From positions 62,001 through 126,000 of the forward strand of contig NZ_JAMWYX010000004.1 of assembly GCF_024305245.1 (NCBI RefSeq): 64,000 nt of DNA, read 5' to 3'. The notes below the pieces were generated by a model. That model made no database searches. It was given only the letters and a program-made list of their open reading frames with translations, and was not told the origin of the DNA. This document shows, piece by piece, positions 8,595 through 18,373 of this stretch (positions within the stretch are counted from its first letter, which is position 1; the number at the start of each line of letters is the position of its first letter). Source of the stretch: Erythrobacter sp. (lineage in GTDB: Bacteria; Pseudomonadota; Alphaproteobacteria; Sphingomonadales; Sphingomonadaceae). Position numbers and translations under genes: made by a program.

Positions 8595-10178
8595 CTATTC
8601 CGCCGGACGGGTGGAGGGATGGACCCCGGCCTGCTGCGCTTCCATCCCGGCTTCGCTCTGGCCCTCCAGATCGTCGCCGACATTGTCGTCGCGCAGCGTG
8701 TCGAGGTGCATCAGCTTCTTGATGAGCGGGCTGATGACCATGACGCCCACACCAATCGCGATGGCGTACCAGCCGACGGTCGAATAGACGCTCAGCACCA
8801 GTTCCTTGCCCGCTTCCTCGCCCACGCCTTCTGCGCCGGTGGCCGCCGCGATCAGGCCTGCGGCGAAGTTCCCCGTCGCCGAGGCGAAGAACCATGTGCC
8901 CATGATCAGCGATGCCATGTGCGCCGGTGCCAGCCGGTTCATCGCCGAAAGGCCGACGGGGCTGAGGCAAAGCTCACCGGTGGTGTGCAGCAGGTAGATC
9001 AGGAAGATGAAGACCACCGGCACCGCCACGTCCACACCCACGCTGTTCGCGCCCCATACCAGCACCAGGAAGCCGAGGCCCACCTGCACCACGCCCAGCC
9101 CGAATTTCAGCGGCGAGGACGGCTCCAGCCCCTTGCGTCCGAGCACGGTCCACAGCGTTGCGAAGATCGGCGCGAGCAGGATGATGTAGATCGCGTTGAT
9201 CGACTGGAACACCGATGCCGGCACCCCGCCGCGATCGACATGGCGATCGGTGAACAGGTTGAGCGAAGATCCGGCCTGTTCGAACAGCGCCCAGAACACG
9301 ATCGAGGTGACGATCAGGAACAGCGCCGCAAAGATGCGGTCGCGGTCTTCCGGATCGAGCTTCACGACGGCGGTAAACAGCACGTAGGCCACCAGCAATC
9401 CGCCGAACCCGCCGAGCAGCCAGCCCACCAGCGACTGATACTGGATCAGCACCCAGCACAGCCCGACCAGTGCGACGCCGATGGCGTACATCGACCACTC
9501 GGTCCGCTTGGCGAGCGCCTTGGGCGGTTCGCCCCGGCCCAGCAGCAGCCCCTTGCCGAGCGAGAATACCACAAGGCCCGCCAGCATCCCGATGCCCGCC
9601 AGCCCGAAGCCATAGGCCCAGCCATAGGTCTCGCCGATATAGCCGCACAGCAGCGAACCCATCGCTGCGCCAAGGTTAATCCCCATGTAGAAGATCGTGT
9701 AGGCCCCGTCGCGGCGCACATCGGTGCGCGGATAGAGCTGGCCCACGATCACCGAGATATTGGCCTTCAGAAAGCCCGATCCGACGATGATCAGCGCCAG
9801 CGCCAACCAGAACACGTAGATGATCGGGTTGCCTTCATTGCCCGCCGCCGGTTCGCCTTCGAACGCCATGAAGAAGTGGCCCAGCGTCAGCAGCACCGCG
9901 CCGAACACCACGGCCTTGCGTTGGCCGAGATACTTGTCGGCCAGATAGCCGCCCACCACCGGCGTGATATACACCAGCGCGGTATAGGCACCGTAGATGA
10001 TGCCTGCGTCGCTATCCGAAAACAGCCAGTGCTTGGTGAGGTAGAAGATCAGCAGCGCCCGCATGCCGTAGTAGGAGAAACGCTCCCACATCTCGGCGAA
10101 GAAGAGGACGAACAGACCTTTCGGGTGGCCGAGGAAAGTCCCGGCGCTGTCCCCGTGCGGAAGCTCAGCTGTAGCCAT
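8595..10178 (-). CDS. POT/PTR-family proton-dependent oligopeptide transporter
   Basis: Predicted inner-membrane symporter importing di- and tripeptides with protons; 527 aa, about 14 hydrophobic segments. The family signature EMWERFSYYGMRALLIFYL (ExxER proton-coupling motif) is near the N-terminus, followed by GGYLADKYLGQRKAVV and ANISVIVGQLYPR. A hydrophilic C-terminal tail runs into the periplasm/cytoplasm boundary. It lies upstream of the envelope amidohydrolases and in the same region as an M1 peptidase, suggesting a peptide-scavenging neighbourhood, though the long hairpin at 8517-8553 probably separates the transcripts. Confidence 0.93.
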   Translation of the reverse strand: MATAELPHGDSAGTFLGHPKGLFVLFFAEMWERFSYYGMRALLIFYLTKHWLFSDSDAGIIYGAYTALVYITPVVGGYLADKYLGQRKAVVFGAVLLTLGHFFMAFEGEPAAGNEGNPIIYVFWLALALIIVGSGFLKANISVIVGQLYPRTDVRRDGAYTIFYMGINLGAAMGSLLCGYIGETYGWAYGFGLAGIGMLAGLVVFSLGKGLLLGRGEPPKALAKRTEWSMYAIGVALVGLCWVLIQYQSLVGWLLGGFGGLLVAYVLFTAVVKLDPEDRDRIFAALFLIVTSIVFWALFEQAGSSLNLFTDRHVDRGGVPASVFQSINAIYIILLAPIFATLWTVLGRKGLEPSSPLKFGLGVVQVGLGFLVLVWGANSVGVDVAVPVVFIFLIYLLHTTGELCLSPVGLSAMNRLAPAHMASLIMGTWFFASATGNFAAGLIAAATGAEGVGEEAGKELVLSVYSTVGWYAIAIGVGVMVISPLIKKLMHLDTLRDDNVGDDLEGQSEAGMEAQQAGVHPSTRPAE

Positions 10179-10354
10179 GTAATCGGATATCCCTAATGCG
10201 CGCCCCTCCCGGGCGCGGTCCCATGGCGGGGCAAACTAGCGGCTCAATCGCCCATGTGAAGCTTTTGTTTCGGATGTAACCGTTTCCCTGCGATCCTTGA
10301 CGCGCATGGCTGTATTATGGCACTGATGCACCTCGCAAGGGACACTGCACCACG

Positions 10355-10708
10355 ATGAACCCCAACCGCCCCAACTCCAACAGGCCCGTCTATCTCAAGC
10401 TGCGCGACCAGATCGCCGCTGCCATCATCGACGGCGCCTATGCCGAAGGCGCGATGCTGCCATCGGTGCGCGCGCTGGCGGCGGAGCAGGGCGCGAACCC
10501 GCTGACTGTGGCGAAAGCGTATCAGCAGTTCCAGAACGACGGCCTGGTCGAAGTGCAGCGCGGGGTCGGGATGTATGTGGTGAAGGGCGCGGCGGAACGC
10601 TTGCGGGCGCGCGAGCGCGAGGCCTTCCTGCACGAGGAATGGCCCGAAATCCGCAGCCGGATGGCGCGCCTGGGCCTCGATCCTGCGGATCTTGCGCTCC
10701 TATCCTGA
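10355..10708 (+). CDS. GntR-family regulator, YtrA subfamily
   Basis: A 117-aa transcription factor. The N-terminal GntR winged helix is clear: VYLKLRDQIAAAIIDGAY, EGAMLPSVRALAAEQGANPLTVAKAYQQFQNDGLVEVQRGVGMYV. Only about 45 residues follow, too few for a FadR- or HutC-type effector domain, which fits the short YtrA class that often controls ABC transporters. It is divergent from the peptide transporter with a 176-base spacer. That spacer contains the region around 10300-10330 (TTGACG and TATTAT close together, but spacing not canonical), so I do not call a promoter. The regulated genes are unknown. Confidence 0.85.
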   Translation: MNPNRPNSNRPVYLKLRDQIAAAIIDGAYAEGAMLPSVRALAAEQGANPLTVAKAYQQFQNDGLVEVQRGVGMYVVKGAAERLRAREREAFLHEEWPEIRSRMARLGLDPADLALLS

Positions 10709-10788
10709 CACAAGTGCGGCTATGTCGATGTGAACATTGCGCAACCTATCGATTTATGACACTTTATGCACTGCAGAACGCAATGGGA

Positions 10789-10817
10789 TTGCATCGCGTT
10801 GCGTGCTGCGATTAAAG
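10789..10817 (+). promoter_or_regulatory. Possible sigma-70 promoter for ihfB
   Basis: TTGCAT at 10789-10794 and TTAAAG at 10812-10817 are 17 bases apart, within the 210-base gap upstream of ihfB. Both hexamers are imperfect matches. It leaves a leader of about 95 bases. Confidence 0.3.
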
Positions 10818-10918
10818 GGGGCGCCTTTCGGGTCGGAGGCGAGTACATAAAACCGCGGGGCAAACCCGCTTACGGCGTTACATGGGACAGGTGAGCTTAT
10901 GAACGCCGGGAGATCGCG

Positions 10919-11200
10919 ATGATCAGATCCGAGTTGTTGCAGGAACTGCACAAGAGCAATCCCGAACTGCGTGCCGAGGAAATCGAGCAGGTGGTCGACA
11001 TTTTCTTCGACGAAATCGCCCAGCGATTGGCCGAGGGCGGAAGGGTGGAACTGCGCGGCTTTGGCGCGTTTTCGACCCGCGAGCGTGACGCCCGCAGCGG
11101 GCGCAATCCGCGCACCGGCGAAACGGTGGACGTGCCATCCAAGCGCGTGCCCTATTTCAAGGCCGGCAAGGAAATCCGTGAACGCCTGAACGAAGGCTAG
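10919..11200 (+). CDS. ihfB: Integration host factor beta subunit
   Basis: A 93-aa DNA-bending protein of the HU/IHF fold that pairs with IHF-alpha. The start MIRSELLQELHKSNPEL and the arm region GFGAFSTRERDARSGRNPRTGETVDVPSKRVPYFKAGKEIRERL are typical of IHF-beta rather than HU. GGGAG lies about seven bases before the ATG. IHF commonly bends DNA between sigma-54 promoters and their activator sites. That gives a plausible but unproven functional link to the sigma-54 promoters of the flagellar island in this window. Confidence 0.92.
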   Translation: MIRSELLQELHKSNPELRAEEIEQVVDIFFDEIAQRLAEGGRVELRGFGAFSTRERDARSGRNPRTGETVDVPSKRVPYFKAGKEIRERLNEG

Positions 11201-11223
11201 ACCGAAAAACGCGCGCGCGCCGC

Positions 11224-12909
11224 TCAGGCGGCGGCGCTGACGCGTTCTTCGTCTGCCCAGCCGAACGCCGCGTGCCGGCGTTCGCGGCCGAGCGCGGCGA
11301 ACACCGCGTCGGCCAGGCGCTCGTTTCCGGTGTCGCGGCTGACATCGACCGGCACCATGCCGAGCGTGTCGAACTCCTCCACTGCATCCGGGCCGGGCAG
11401 CGCGATGATTCGCGCGATGCCGGGCATGCGTTCCTGCACCAGCGGAGTCAGCTCGCGCGAGACCGCAAGGTTGCCGGTCGCCACCACCACCACATCGCGC
11501 CGCCCCATGCCGATCGCGTCCCAACTGCGCGGATCGCCGGGGTTGGCGCTGTGCACATGATAGCCGTCCGCCAGCGCCAGCTGGAACCGGTCGTGATCGG
11601 GTTCGATCGCAAGATAGCCGATGGCGTTATAGGCCAGCGCGTCGGCTACCGCTCTGCCCGCAGGAGTCAGCCCGATAATTACCACCGGCGCATCATCGCC
11701 CGCCAGCTTGGCATCTGGCGGCCCGGCGCGCAGGCGGCCTGCCAGCTTGCGCCCGAGATTTGAAACCGGCGGGGTGACGGCAAGGCTGATCGCAATCGCG
11801 GTGACGAGCGTCGCCACCAGCCGCGGCTCGGCCAGCCCGGCCACCGCAGGCAGCGCCAGCAGCACCAGCGTGAATTCGCTCCCCTGTCCCAGCAGAAAGC
11901 CCAGCTGGATCGACCCCGGCACCGACCAGCGGTTGACCAGCGCGGCGACGACATTGAGCGCGCACTTGATCGCGATCAGGCCCGCCGCAGCGAGCAGCAC
12001 CCAGTGCCAATCCTGCGCGAGCAGGGCCGGATCGATGCTCAGCCCGACCGAGATGAAGAAAAAGCTCAGGAACAGCCCCCGAAACGCGTCGATCTCGGTC
12101 TGCACCAGAATGCGGTAGCGCGAATCCGCCACCGCCATGCCGCCCAGAAACGCGCCCAAGGTCAGCGATAGTCCGGCCATGCCGGTGGCCCAGCCCGCCG
12201 CCAGCGCGATGAACAGCGCGGTCGCGGTGTAGACCTCGGTGGTGCCGGCGCGCGCAATCAGGCGGAACAATGGCTCGGTCAGATAGCGCGCGAACAGCAC
12301 GGCGATGCCGAACGCGGCGAGCGCCTTGGCTCCGGCCATGCCCAGCGCCGGGGCCAACGACCCGCCGCCCGCCAGCGCGCCGGCCGCCACCAGCAACAGG
12401 ATCGCGGCGATATCCTGAAAGATCAGGATCGCCTGCGCAGCGCGGCCCACCGGGCAATCATCCTGATCGCGCTCGCGAATCAGTCCTATCACCACCGCGG
12501 TGGATGACAGACCCATCGAAAACCCGGCGATAGCGGCAAAACCGGTAGGCAGGCCGAGCGCCGCGAACAGCGCCGCAAACACGCCGCCTGCGATCACCAT
12601 CTGCAATGCGCCGAAGCCGAAGATATTGCCCGCCTCGGCCCGGATGCGTCCCAGGGAGAAATGCAGGCCGAGGTTGAACAGCAGGAACATCACCCCCGCT
12701 TCGGCCATCGCGGCCACCAGCGGCCCGCTGAAATCGGGCGCCATGCCGAGGCTTGCGAGCCCCAGTCCCAGCCCGATATAGCCGACGATCGGATTGAGCC
12801 GCAGCGCGCGGCTGGCCAGCGCCGCGCCGATGCCGAGCCCGAGCAGGGTGATTGCCGGCTGGATCGTGGCAACCACCGAATGCGCGTCGTGTACCGGATC
12901 GCCTGCCAT
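11224..12909 (-). CDS. CPA2 (KefB/C-like) monovalent cation:proton antiporter
   Basis: Predicted inner-membrane antiporter of 561 aa. About 12 hydrophobic segments in the first 400 residues form a Na+/H+ exchanger domain (LNPIVGYIGLGLGLASLG..., GLSSTAVVIGLIRERDQ, SLTLGAFLGGMAVADS). A cytoplasmic TrkA-N-like nucleotide-binding domain (VVIIGLTPAGRAVADALAY) follows. The ATG at 12909 is preferred; a TTG at 12942 is in frame. The glutathione-gated K+ efflux role of KefC is a family guess only. It converges with ihfB across 23 bases. Confidence 0.88.
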   Translation of the reverse strand: MAGDPVHDAHSVVATIQPAITLLGLGIGAALASRALRLNPIVGYIGLGLGLASLGMAPDFSGPLVAAMAEAGVMFLLFNLGLHFSLGRIRAEAGNIFGFGALQMVIAGGVFAALFAALGLPTGFAAIAGFSMGLSSTAVVIGLIRERDQDDCPVGRAAQAILIFQDIAAILLLVAAGALAGGGSLAPALGMAGAKALAAFGIAVLFARYLTEPLFRLIARAGTTEVYTATALFIALAAGWATGMAGLSLTLGAFLGGMAVADSRYRILVQTEIDAFRGLFLSFFFISVGLSIDPALLAQDWHWVLLAAAGLIAIKCALNVVAALVNRWSVPGSIQLGFLLGQGSEFTLVLLALPAVAGLAEPRLVATLVTAIAISLAVTPPVSNLGRKLAGRLRAGPPDAKLAGDDAPVVIIGLTPAGRAVADALAYNAIGYLAIEPDHDRFQLALADGYHVHSANPGDPRSWDAIGMGRRDVVVVATGNLAVSRELTPLVQERMPGIARIIALPGPDAVEEFDTLGMVPVDVSRDTGNERLADAVFAALGRERRHAAFGWADEERVSAAA

Positions 12910-13027
12910 GTAAGCCCCTGTTGCCGCCCATCTTGCAGCCAATGTTCAGACAAATGGGCGTTCGCGCAAAGTCTGACAAGCTCTGGCGCTCGGCAGGCAA
13001 GTTGTGGCAAAGGCGCGCCGTGCGTTG

Positions 13028-13112
13028 GCGGGTGTGGCGGAATGGTAGACGCCGGGGACTTAAAATCCCCTGAGCTTTGCTCGTGCGGGTTCGAGTCCCG
13101 CCACCCGCACCA
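13028..13112 (+). tRNA. tRNA-Leu (anticodon UAA)
   Basis: A complete class II tRNA of 85 bases with encoded CCA. The seven-base acceptor stem GCGGGTG pairs with CACCCGC before ACCA. The anticodon stem GGGGA/TCCCC encloses loop CTTAAAA, giving anticodon TAA. A long variable arm (GAGCTTTGCTC) and the T arm GCGGGTTCGAGTCCCGC are present. It reads UUA leucine codons, which are rare in such GC-rich genomes. Confidence 0.97.
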
Positions 13113-13126
13113 GCAATCCGCGTTTC

Positions 13127-13149
13127 AAGCCCGTCCGGGGGACGGGCTT
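13127..13149 (+). terminator. Hairpin downstream of tRNA-Leu
   Basis: A ten-base stem (AAGCCCGTCC with its complement) encloses three G residues, 15 bases after the tRNA CCA end. There is no following T run, so it may act as a processing or weak termination structure. Confidence 0.5.
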
Positions 13150-13205
13150 GGCCGGATTGCTCCCAAACGAAGCGCGGGAGGTGTCAGGAACGGCCGCTTG
13201 ACGGC

Positions 13206-13706
13206 TCAGCGCAGCGGGGCTTCGCGCGGGCCGTCACCGGCGCTGAAGATGAAGGTGGTCACATCGGTACCACTGCCGAGATTGACGCGGTTTTCCTGCC
13301 GCGCCCAGACATCGGTCAGGATCTGCGAATTGACCCGCACCGTCGCATTGGCGCGCGGGGCGGGGGCTTCGAGATAGACCATCAGGCTGCCGCCGGTGAT
13401 TTCGCTGCCGACATATTCCATGGCGGCAGGCGCGCCGTCCACCTCCAGCAGGAACCGGCGCGCGACATACCGGGCAAAGGCTTCGCGGCTGTCGGCGCTG
13501 CCGACGATGTCGGGCGTCTTGGCGCCCTGAGCCCTCAGCGCGTGTTCGGCATCGTGCACCGGCACCTGATGCACCGCTTCGAGGCGGTCGGTCCGGGGGT
13601 TCACCGACACAGTGCTGATCGCGATCTTCTGCTGGTGCGCAGCCACAGGCAGCGCCAGAGGAGCCGCCAGCACCAGCGCGATCATCAAGGCAAGGCGGCG
13701 CAGCAT
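13206..13706 (-). CDS. Exported DUF6702-like protein
   Basis: A 166-aa protein with a signal peptide (LALMIALVLAAPLALPVAAHQ). The mature part starts HQQKIAISTVSVNPRTDRLEAVHQVPVHDAEHAL and resembles the DUF6702 family, exported proteins often found beside M1 peptidases; the match is from memory. Its ATG at 13706 overlaps the TGA of the M1 peptidase gene (TGATG), so the two are translated together and probably act in the same envelope process. The function is unknown. The same frame is open to 14099, but that part lies inside the peptidase gene and is not used. Confidence 0.75.
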   Translation of the reverse strand: MLRRLALMIALVLAAPLALPVAAHQQKIAISTVSVNPRTDRLEAVHQVPVHDAEHALRAQGAKTPDIVGSADSREAFARYVARRFLLEVDGAPAAMEYVGSEITGGSLMVYLEAPAPRANATVRVNSQILTDVWARQENRVNLGSGTDVTTFIFSAGDGPREAPLR

Positions 13707-16174
13707 CACTTGCGTCCGTCCGGCTCCGCGCCTGCCGCTTCCCCCATCAGGTCGCGGCCGACGCGCGATTTGCTCGCCTCGGACTTGAAGGCTTCGATCC
13801 GGCTGGGGATGATCCGGCGCGGATAGTGGTTGTTTTCGATATCGGCATCGGCGGTTTCCCAGTCGGGATCGACGACGACCTGCACCAGTTCCTTGCCCTT
13901 GGGGAAGACCAGAAGCTTGGCGACTTCGTGCGAATTGCGGCGCCAGATTTCGGCGGGGATGTTCAGCTTTTCGGTGCTGCCATCCTCGAAGGTGAGGCCG
14001 AGAATGATCGGCATCACCAGCCCGCCCTTGTTGGCAAAGTTGAGGACGTAATAGCTCGCGTCCTCCTTCACCGCGCGGTCGAACACGCGGCGTTCCCACG
14101 GGTCGAGCCCGTCGAGGAAATCGGTGTATTTCTTGCGGTCCTTGGGCGTGACGGTGAATTCGTCATTGGCGTCGTAGAAATCGGTGACGCCGCGGTTTTC
14201 CAGCACCCAGATCGGCAGGCGCTGCTGGCGGTTCAGCGTGTTGCCGATCACCTCGGGCTCCGAATCGCTTTCGGCGCGGCGGCGGGGCAGGTCGATATCG
14301 GGATCGGCAGTGTCGATCTGCAGACGGTAGATCGAATCCAGCGAAATATCGACGTGATCGGTGGTGTAGAACCAGCCGCGCCAGAACCAGTCGAGATCGG
14401 TCCCGGATGCTTCCTCGATGGTGCGGAAGAAATCGGCAGGCGTCGGGCGTTTGAACTTCCAGCGGCGGGCATATTCCTTCAGCGCGAAATCGAACCGCTC
14501 GCGCCCGATCACCGTGTCGCGCAGGACGTGATAGGCCGCCGACGGCTTGCCATACGCGTTCGCGCCGAGGTTCGTCACCGAGTCCGATTGCGTCATGATC
14601 GGTTCCTGCTGGTTCGACACCATGTAGGACACCATGTCGCGCGGCAGGCTGCGGGTCCACGGCATGTCCGGGTCCCACTCATACCCGGCGACCGAATCGA
14701 GGAAGGAGTTGAGGCCTTCATCCATCCACGTCCACTGGCGTTCATCCGAATTGACCGTCATCGGGAAATAGATGTGGCCGACTTCGTGGATCACCACTCC
14801 GACGAGGAACATTTTCTCGGCCAGCGAATAGGTGCGGCTGCCATCCTTGTTCAGGATGGTGCGCGGGCCGTTGAAGGTGATCATCGGATATTCCATGCCG
14901 CCCACCGGCCCGTTCACGGACTGCGCGGTGGGATAGGGATAATCGAAGCTGAAGCGCGAATAGACCTTCATGGTGTGAACCACGGCAGCGGTGGAATATT
15001 TGCGCCACAATTCGCCGCCTTCCTTGGGCCAGAAGCTCATGGCGAGCACGGTTTCGTGCTCTGCGCCGGGCTGCTTGTGGCCTTGCGCGTCCCACATGAA
15101 CTTGCGGCTGGACGCCCAGGCGAAATCGCGCACGTTTGTGGCGGAAAACTGCCACGTCTTGGTTCCGCGCGGATTGCCTGCTTCGGCAGCGGCGGCTTCT
15201 TCGGGCGTGACGATGAACATCGGCGCATCGGCATTTTTGGCCGCCTCGATCCGCTGGCGCTGGGTCGCGGTCAGCACCGCGTCGGGGTTCTGCAGCACGC
15301 CGGTCGACGCGACGATGTGATCGTCGGGCACGGTCATCGCGACCTCGTAGTTCCCGAATTCGAGCGTGAATTCGCCCCGGCCGAGGAACTCCTTGTTATG
15401 CCAGCCTTCGTAATCCGAATAGGCGACCATGCGCGGGAACCACTGGGCCAGCAGGAAGATGTCGTTGCCGCCCTTGCGCGGGTCGTCAGGGAAATGTTCG
15501 TAGCCCGAACGCGCGACCACCGCGTCTTCCTCGACGATGTTGAATGCCCACTCGATGGCGAATTCGGTGCTTTCGCCGGGCGCGAGCGGCGCGGGCAGAT
15601 CGATCCGCATCAGTGTGCCGACAATGGTGTGCGGCAGGTCAGCGCCCGCCATGTCGCGCACCGCGCCGATGTCATAACCATAGGTGTTGTCCGCCATCGC
15701 CTGCTGTCGGCGCAGTTCCTCCATCGACAGCTTGGTCGGCTCGCTCGCCGAACCGAGGCTGACCTTCGGCCCGCGCCGTCCGGGACCGCCGAACGCATCG
15801 GTCAGCTCGGCCATGGAATCTGTGCGGAAGATGTTCTGGTCAAGCTGCATCCAAAGCCACGGCAGGGCGTCGGGCGAATTGTTGGTGTAACGGATCGTCG
15901 CGCGCGCGGTAATCCGGCGGCGCGGCTCGTCGAGCTCTGCGGTGATGCTGTAATCGACCTGCTGCTGCCAGTATTCATGCCCCGGCGCGCCGCTGGCATT
16001 GCGGTAGACGTTGGGCGTGGGCAGCACTTCATCAAGTTGGCGGAACTTGTCTTCGTAGTCCCCCTTGGTCTGCTCGATCCCCTGGGCGTTCACGGGTTGA
16101 AAGACGGGAATCGCAAACAGCAAAGCGGCGACAAACAGCGCGAAACGCAAGGGCGTTCTCCGGGTATGTAACAA
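13706..16174 (-). CDS. Secreted M1-family zinc metallopeptidase
   Basis: Predicted exported aminopeptidase-like enzyme, 822 aa. An N-terminal signal (LRFALFVAALLFAIPVFQPVNAQG) is followed by a long beta-rich domain and the catalytic gluzincin domain with zinc motif HEVGH (463-467). A second glutamate follows in WMDEGLN, and GGMEYP corresponds to the GxMEN substrate motif (altered at the last position). The C-terminal part contains further beta structure (NLNRQQRLPIWVLENRGVTDFYDAND region). It probably trims peptides in the periplasm. The downstream DUF6702 gene is coupled through a TGATG overlap. A peptide transporter lies 3.5 kb away on the same strand. Confidence 0.92.
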   Translation of the reverse strand: MLHTRRTPLRFALFVAALLFAIPVFQPVNAQGIEQTKGDYEDKFRQLDEVLPTPNVYRNASGAPGHEYWQQQVDYSITAELDEPRRRITARATIRYTNNSPDALPWLWMQLDQNIFRTDSMAELTDAFGGPGRRGPKVSLGSASEPTKLSMEELRRQQAMADNTYGYDIGAVRDMAGADLPHTIVGTLMRIDLPAPLAPGESTEFAIEWAFNIVEEDAVVARSGYEHFPDDPRKGGNDIFLLAQWFPRMVAYSDYEGWHNKEFLGRGEFTLEFGNYEVAMTVPDDHIVASTGVLQNPDAVLTATQRQRIEAAKNADAPMFIVTPEEAAAAEAGNPRGTKTWQFSATNVRDFAWASSRKFMWDAQGHKQPGAEHETVLAMSFWPKEGGELWRKYSTAAVVHTMKVYSRFSFDYPYPTAQSVNGPVGGMEYPMITFNGPRTILNKDGSRTYSLAEKMFLVGVVIHEVGHIYFPMTVNSDERQWTWMDEGLNSFLDSVAGYEWDPDMPWTRSLPRDMVSYMVSNQQEPIMTQSDSVTNLGANAYGKPSAAYHVLRDTVIGRERFDFALKEYARRWKFKRPTPADFFRTIEEASGTDLDWFWRGWFYTTDHVDISLDSIYRLQIDTADPDIDLPRRRAESDSEPEVIGNTLNRQQRLPIWVLENRGVTDFYDANDEFTVTPKDRKKYTDFLDGLDPWERRVFDRAVKEDASYYVLNFANKGGLVMPIILGLTFEDGSTEKLNIPAEIWRRNSHEVAKLLVFPKGKELVQVVVDPDWETADADIENNHYPRRIIPSRIEAFKSEASKSRVGRDLMGEAAGAEPDGRK

Positions 16175-16208
16175 GCGGATGATGGCCCGACAAAGCGCAA
16201 AAGGATGA

Positions 16209-16478
<270 letters not shown>

Positions 16479-16533
16479 CCCTTGCCAAGCGGGGCCCGGC
16501 GGGAATAGGCGTCGCGGCAAGGAGAATGTATCC

Positions 16534-17646
16534 ATGAAAACCCGCGCCGCCGTCGCCTTTGCCGCCAAACAGCCGCTCGAAGTGGTCGAACTCGATCTCG
16601 AAGGCCCCAAGGCCGGTGAAGTGCTGGTCGAGATCATGGCAACCGGCATTTGCCACACCGACGCCTATACGCTCGACGGATTCGACAGCGAGGGTATCTT
16701 CCCGAGCGTTCTGGGCCATGAAGGCGCAGGCATCGTGCGCGAGGTTGGCGCGGGCGTGACCAGCGTGAAGCCCGGCGATCACGTGATCCCGCTTTACACC
16801 CCCGAATGCCGTCAGTGTAAGTCGTGCCTGTCGGGCAAGACCAATCTGTGCACCGCGATCCGCGCCACGCAGGGCAAGGGGCTGATGCCCGACGGCACCA
16901 CGCGCTTCAGCTACAAGGGCCAGCCGATCTTCCATTACATGGGCTGTTCGACCTTCTCGAACTTCACGGTGCTGCCCGAAATCGCCGTCGCCAAAATCCG
17001 CGAGGACGCGCCGTTCCAGTCCGCCTGCTACATCGGCTGCGGCGTCACCACCGGCGTGGGCGCGGTGACCAACACCGCCAAGGTGCAGGTCGGCGACAAT
17101 GTCGTGGTGTTCGGCCTCGGCGGGATCGGCCTCAACGTCATTCAGGGCGCGCGGTTGGCGGGCGCGAACCTGATCATCGGGGTCGACATAAATCCCGCAC
17201 GCGAGGAATGGGGCAAGCGGTTCGGCATGACCCACTTCCTCAACTCCAAGGGGCTGAGCCGCGAGGAGACCGTCGCCAAGATCGTCGAAATGACCGATGG
17301 CGGCGCGGATTACACCTTCGATGCCACCGGCAACACCGACGTGATGCGCACTGCATTGGAAGCCTGCCACCGCGGCTGGGGCACCAGCATCATCATCGGC
17401 GTGGCCGAAGCGGGCAAGGAAATCGCCACCCGCCCGTTCCAGCTGGTGACGGGCCGCAACTGGCGCGGCACCGCGTTCGGCGGAGCCAAGGGCCGCACCG
17501 ATGTGCCCAAGATCGTCGACATGTACATGACCGGCAAGATCGAGATCGATCCGATGATCACTCACGTGATGGGTCTGGAAGAGATCAACACCGCCTTCGA
17601 TCTGATGCACGAAGGCAAGTCGATCCGCAGCGTGGTAGTGTTCTAG
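16534..17646 (+). CDS. adhC: S-(hydroxymethyl)glutathione dehydrogenase / class III alcohol dehydrogenase
   Basis: Oxidises the glutathione adduct of formaldehyde with NAD+ and also reduces S-nitrosoglutathione. The 370 aa match the family. Zinc ligands are visible: catalytic [14 protein letters not shown] and [12 protein letters not shown], and structural [15 protein letters not shown]. The nucleotide-binding segment [22 protein letters not shown] and the class III-specific [18 protein letters not shown] are also present. AAGGAGA lies eight bases before the ATG. No S-formylglutathione hydrolase gene is adjacent. The downstream flavin reductase converges. Confidence 0.97.
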   Translation: MKTRAAVAFAAKQPLEVVELDLEGPKAGEVLVEIMATGICHTDAYTLDGFDSEGIFPSVLGHEGAGIVREVGAGVTSVKPGDHVIPLYTPECRQCKSCLSGKTNLCTAIRATQGKGLMPDGTTRFSYKGQPIFHYMGCSTFSNFTVLPEIAVAKIREDAPFQSACYIGCGVTTGVGAVTNTAKVQVGDNVVVFGLGGIGLNVIQGARLAGANLIIGVDINPAREEWGKRFGMTHFLNSKGLSREETVAKIVEMTDGGADYTFDATGNTDVMRTALEACHRGWGTSIIIGVAEAGKEIATRPFQLVTGRNWRGTAFGGAKGRTDVPKIVDMYMTGKIEIDPMITHVMGLEEINTAFDLMHEGKSIRSVVVF

Positions 17647-17655
17647 GGCGTTGTT

Positions 17656-18147
17656 CTAGGGCGCGATTTCCTCGAACCGCCCGCCGAAGAACACCAGCGG
17701 GCGCAGCGCCGATGCGGCCTGCGCCATGCCCTCGACCTGCCCGAGGATCAGCGTGTGATCGCCGGCTGCGTGCGCGGCAAAGCGGCGGCAGGCGACATGG
17801 CCCAGTGCGCCCGCGATCACCGGCAGGCCATCCGGCCCGGTCTCGAAATCCGCCGGGCTCAACGCCGTGCTGCCGCGCGCGGCATAGCGCCGGGCGAGCG
17901 ACTGCTGGCCTTCGGCCAGAATGCTGACCGCGAACCGTTTCGCCCCGGCATAAAGCGCGAACTGGCTGGAGGAATTCTGCAGGTTCCAGCACACCAGCAT
18001 CGGATCGAGCGAGACCGAAACCAGCGAGTTGATCGTCATCGCCGCGACTTCGTTACCGGACTCCGTCAGCACCGATACCACCGCCACCCCGGTCGCGAAC
18101 TGGCCCATCAGCTGGCGGAAGTCAGCCGGGGTAAGGGAATCGGGCAA
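17656..18147 (-). CDS. Flavin reductase-family protein (FMN-binding split barrel)
   Basis: Predicted NAD(P)H:flavin oxidoreductase, probably supplying reduced FMN/FAD to a partner monooxygenase. Core motifs: QLMGQFATGVAVVSVLTE, AAMTINSLVSVSLDPMLVCWNLQNSSSQF, and HVACRRFAAHAAGDHTLILGQVEG. I chose the TTG at 18147 because GGAGAG precedes it by four bases and the resulting 163 aa match the family length. The frame continues upstream to 18627 without a stop, so a longer N-terminus is possible but would be low-complexity. No monooxygenase gene is adjacent. Confidence 0.78.
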   Translation of the reverse strand: MPDSLTPADFRQLMGQFATGVAVVSVLTESGNEVAAMTINSLVSVSLDPMLVCWNLQNSSSQFALYAGAKRFAVSILAEGQQSLARRYAARGSTALSPADFETGPDGLPVIAGALGHVACRRFAAHAAGDHTLILGQVEGMAQAASALRPLVFFGGRFEEIAP

Positions 18148-18200
18148 GAGGCTCTCCGGAACAAATGGCGGGACAGGCAGAAAAACGGGTGCATCAGCGG

Positions 18201-18222
18201 CGCGGGGCAGCGTTGCCCCGCG
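18201..18222. repeat. Short perfect inverted repeat
   Basis: A nine-base stem (CGCGGGGCA with TGCCCCGCG) around GCGT, inside the 226-base spacer between the flavin reductase and the divergent GNAT gene. It could be an operator or an mRNA hairpin. It lies in the upstream extension of the flavin reductase frame and may be coincidental in GC-rich sequence. Confidence 0.35.
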
Positions 18223-18373
18223 GATCGGCAGCTTGTCAATCAATGCCGCGGCCACAGGTTCCGGCGCATTGCTGCCCGGCCATAAAACAGCTGCTTGGTT
18301 AACCGGGTGGTTACGCCGCCGCGCTAGGGCAGCCCAAAGCGCCATTTCCCCCGGACGGCGCAGCAGGTGATTG

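Noticed and set aside
13826-16171. 781-codon open frame on the plus strand
   Set aside because: Antisense shadow of the M1 peptidase gene. Its Arg/His/Gly-rich translation has no domain, as expected in high-GC DNA.
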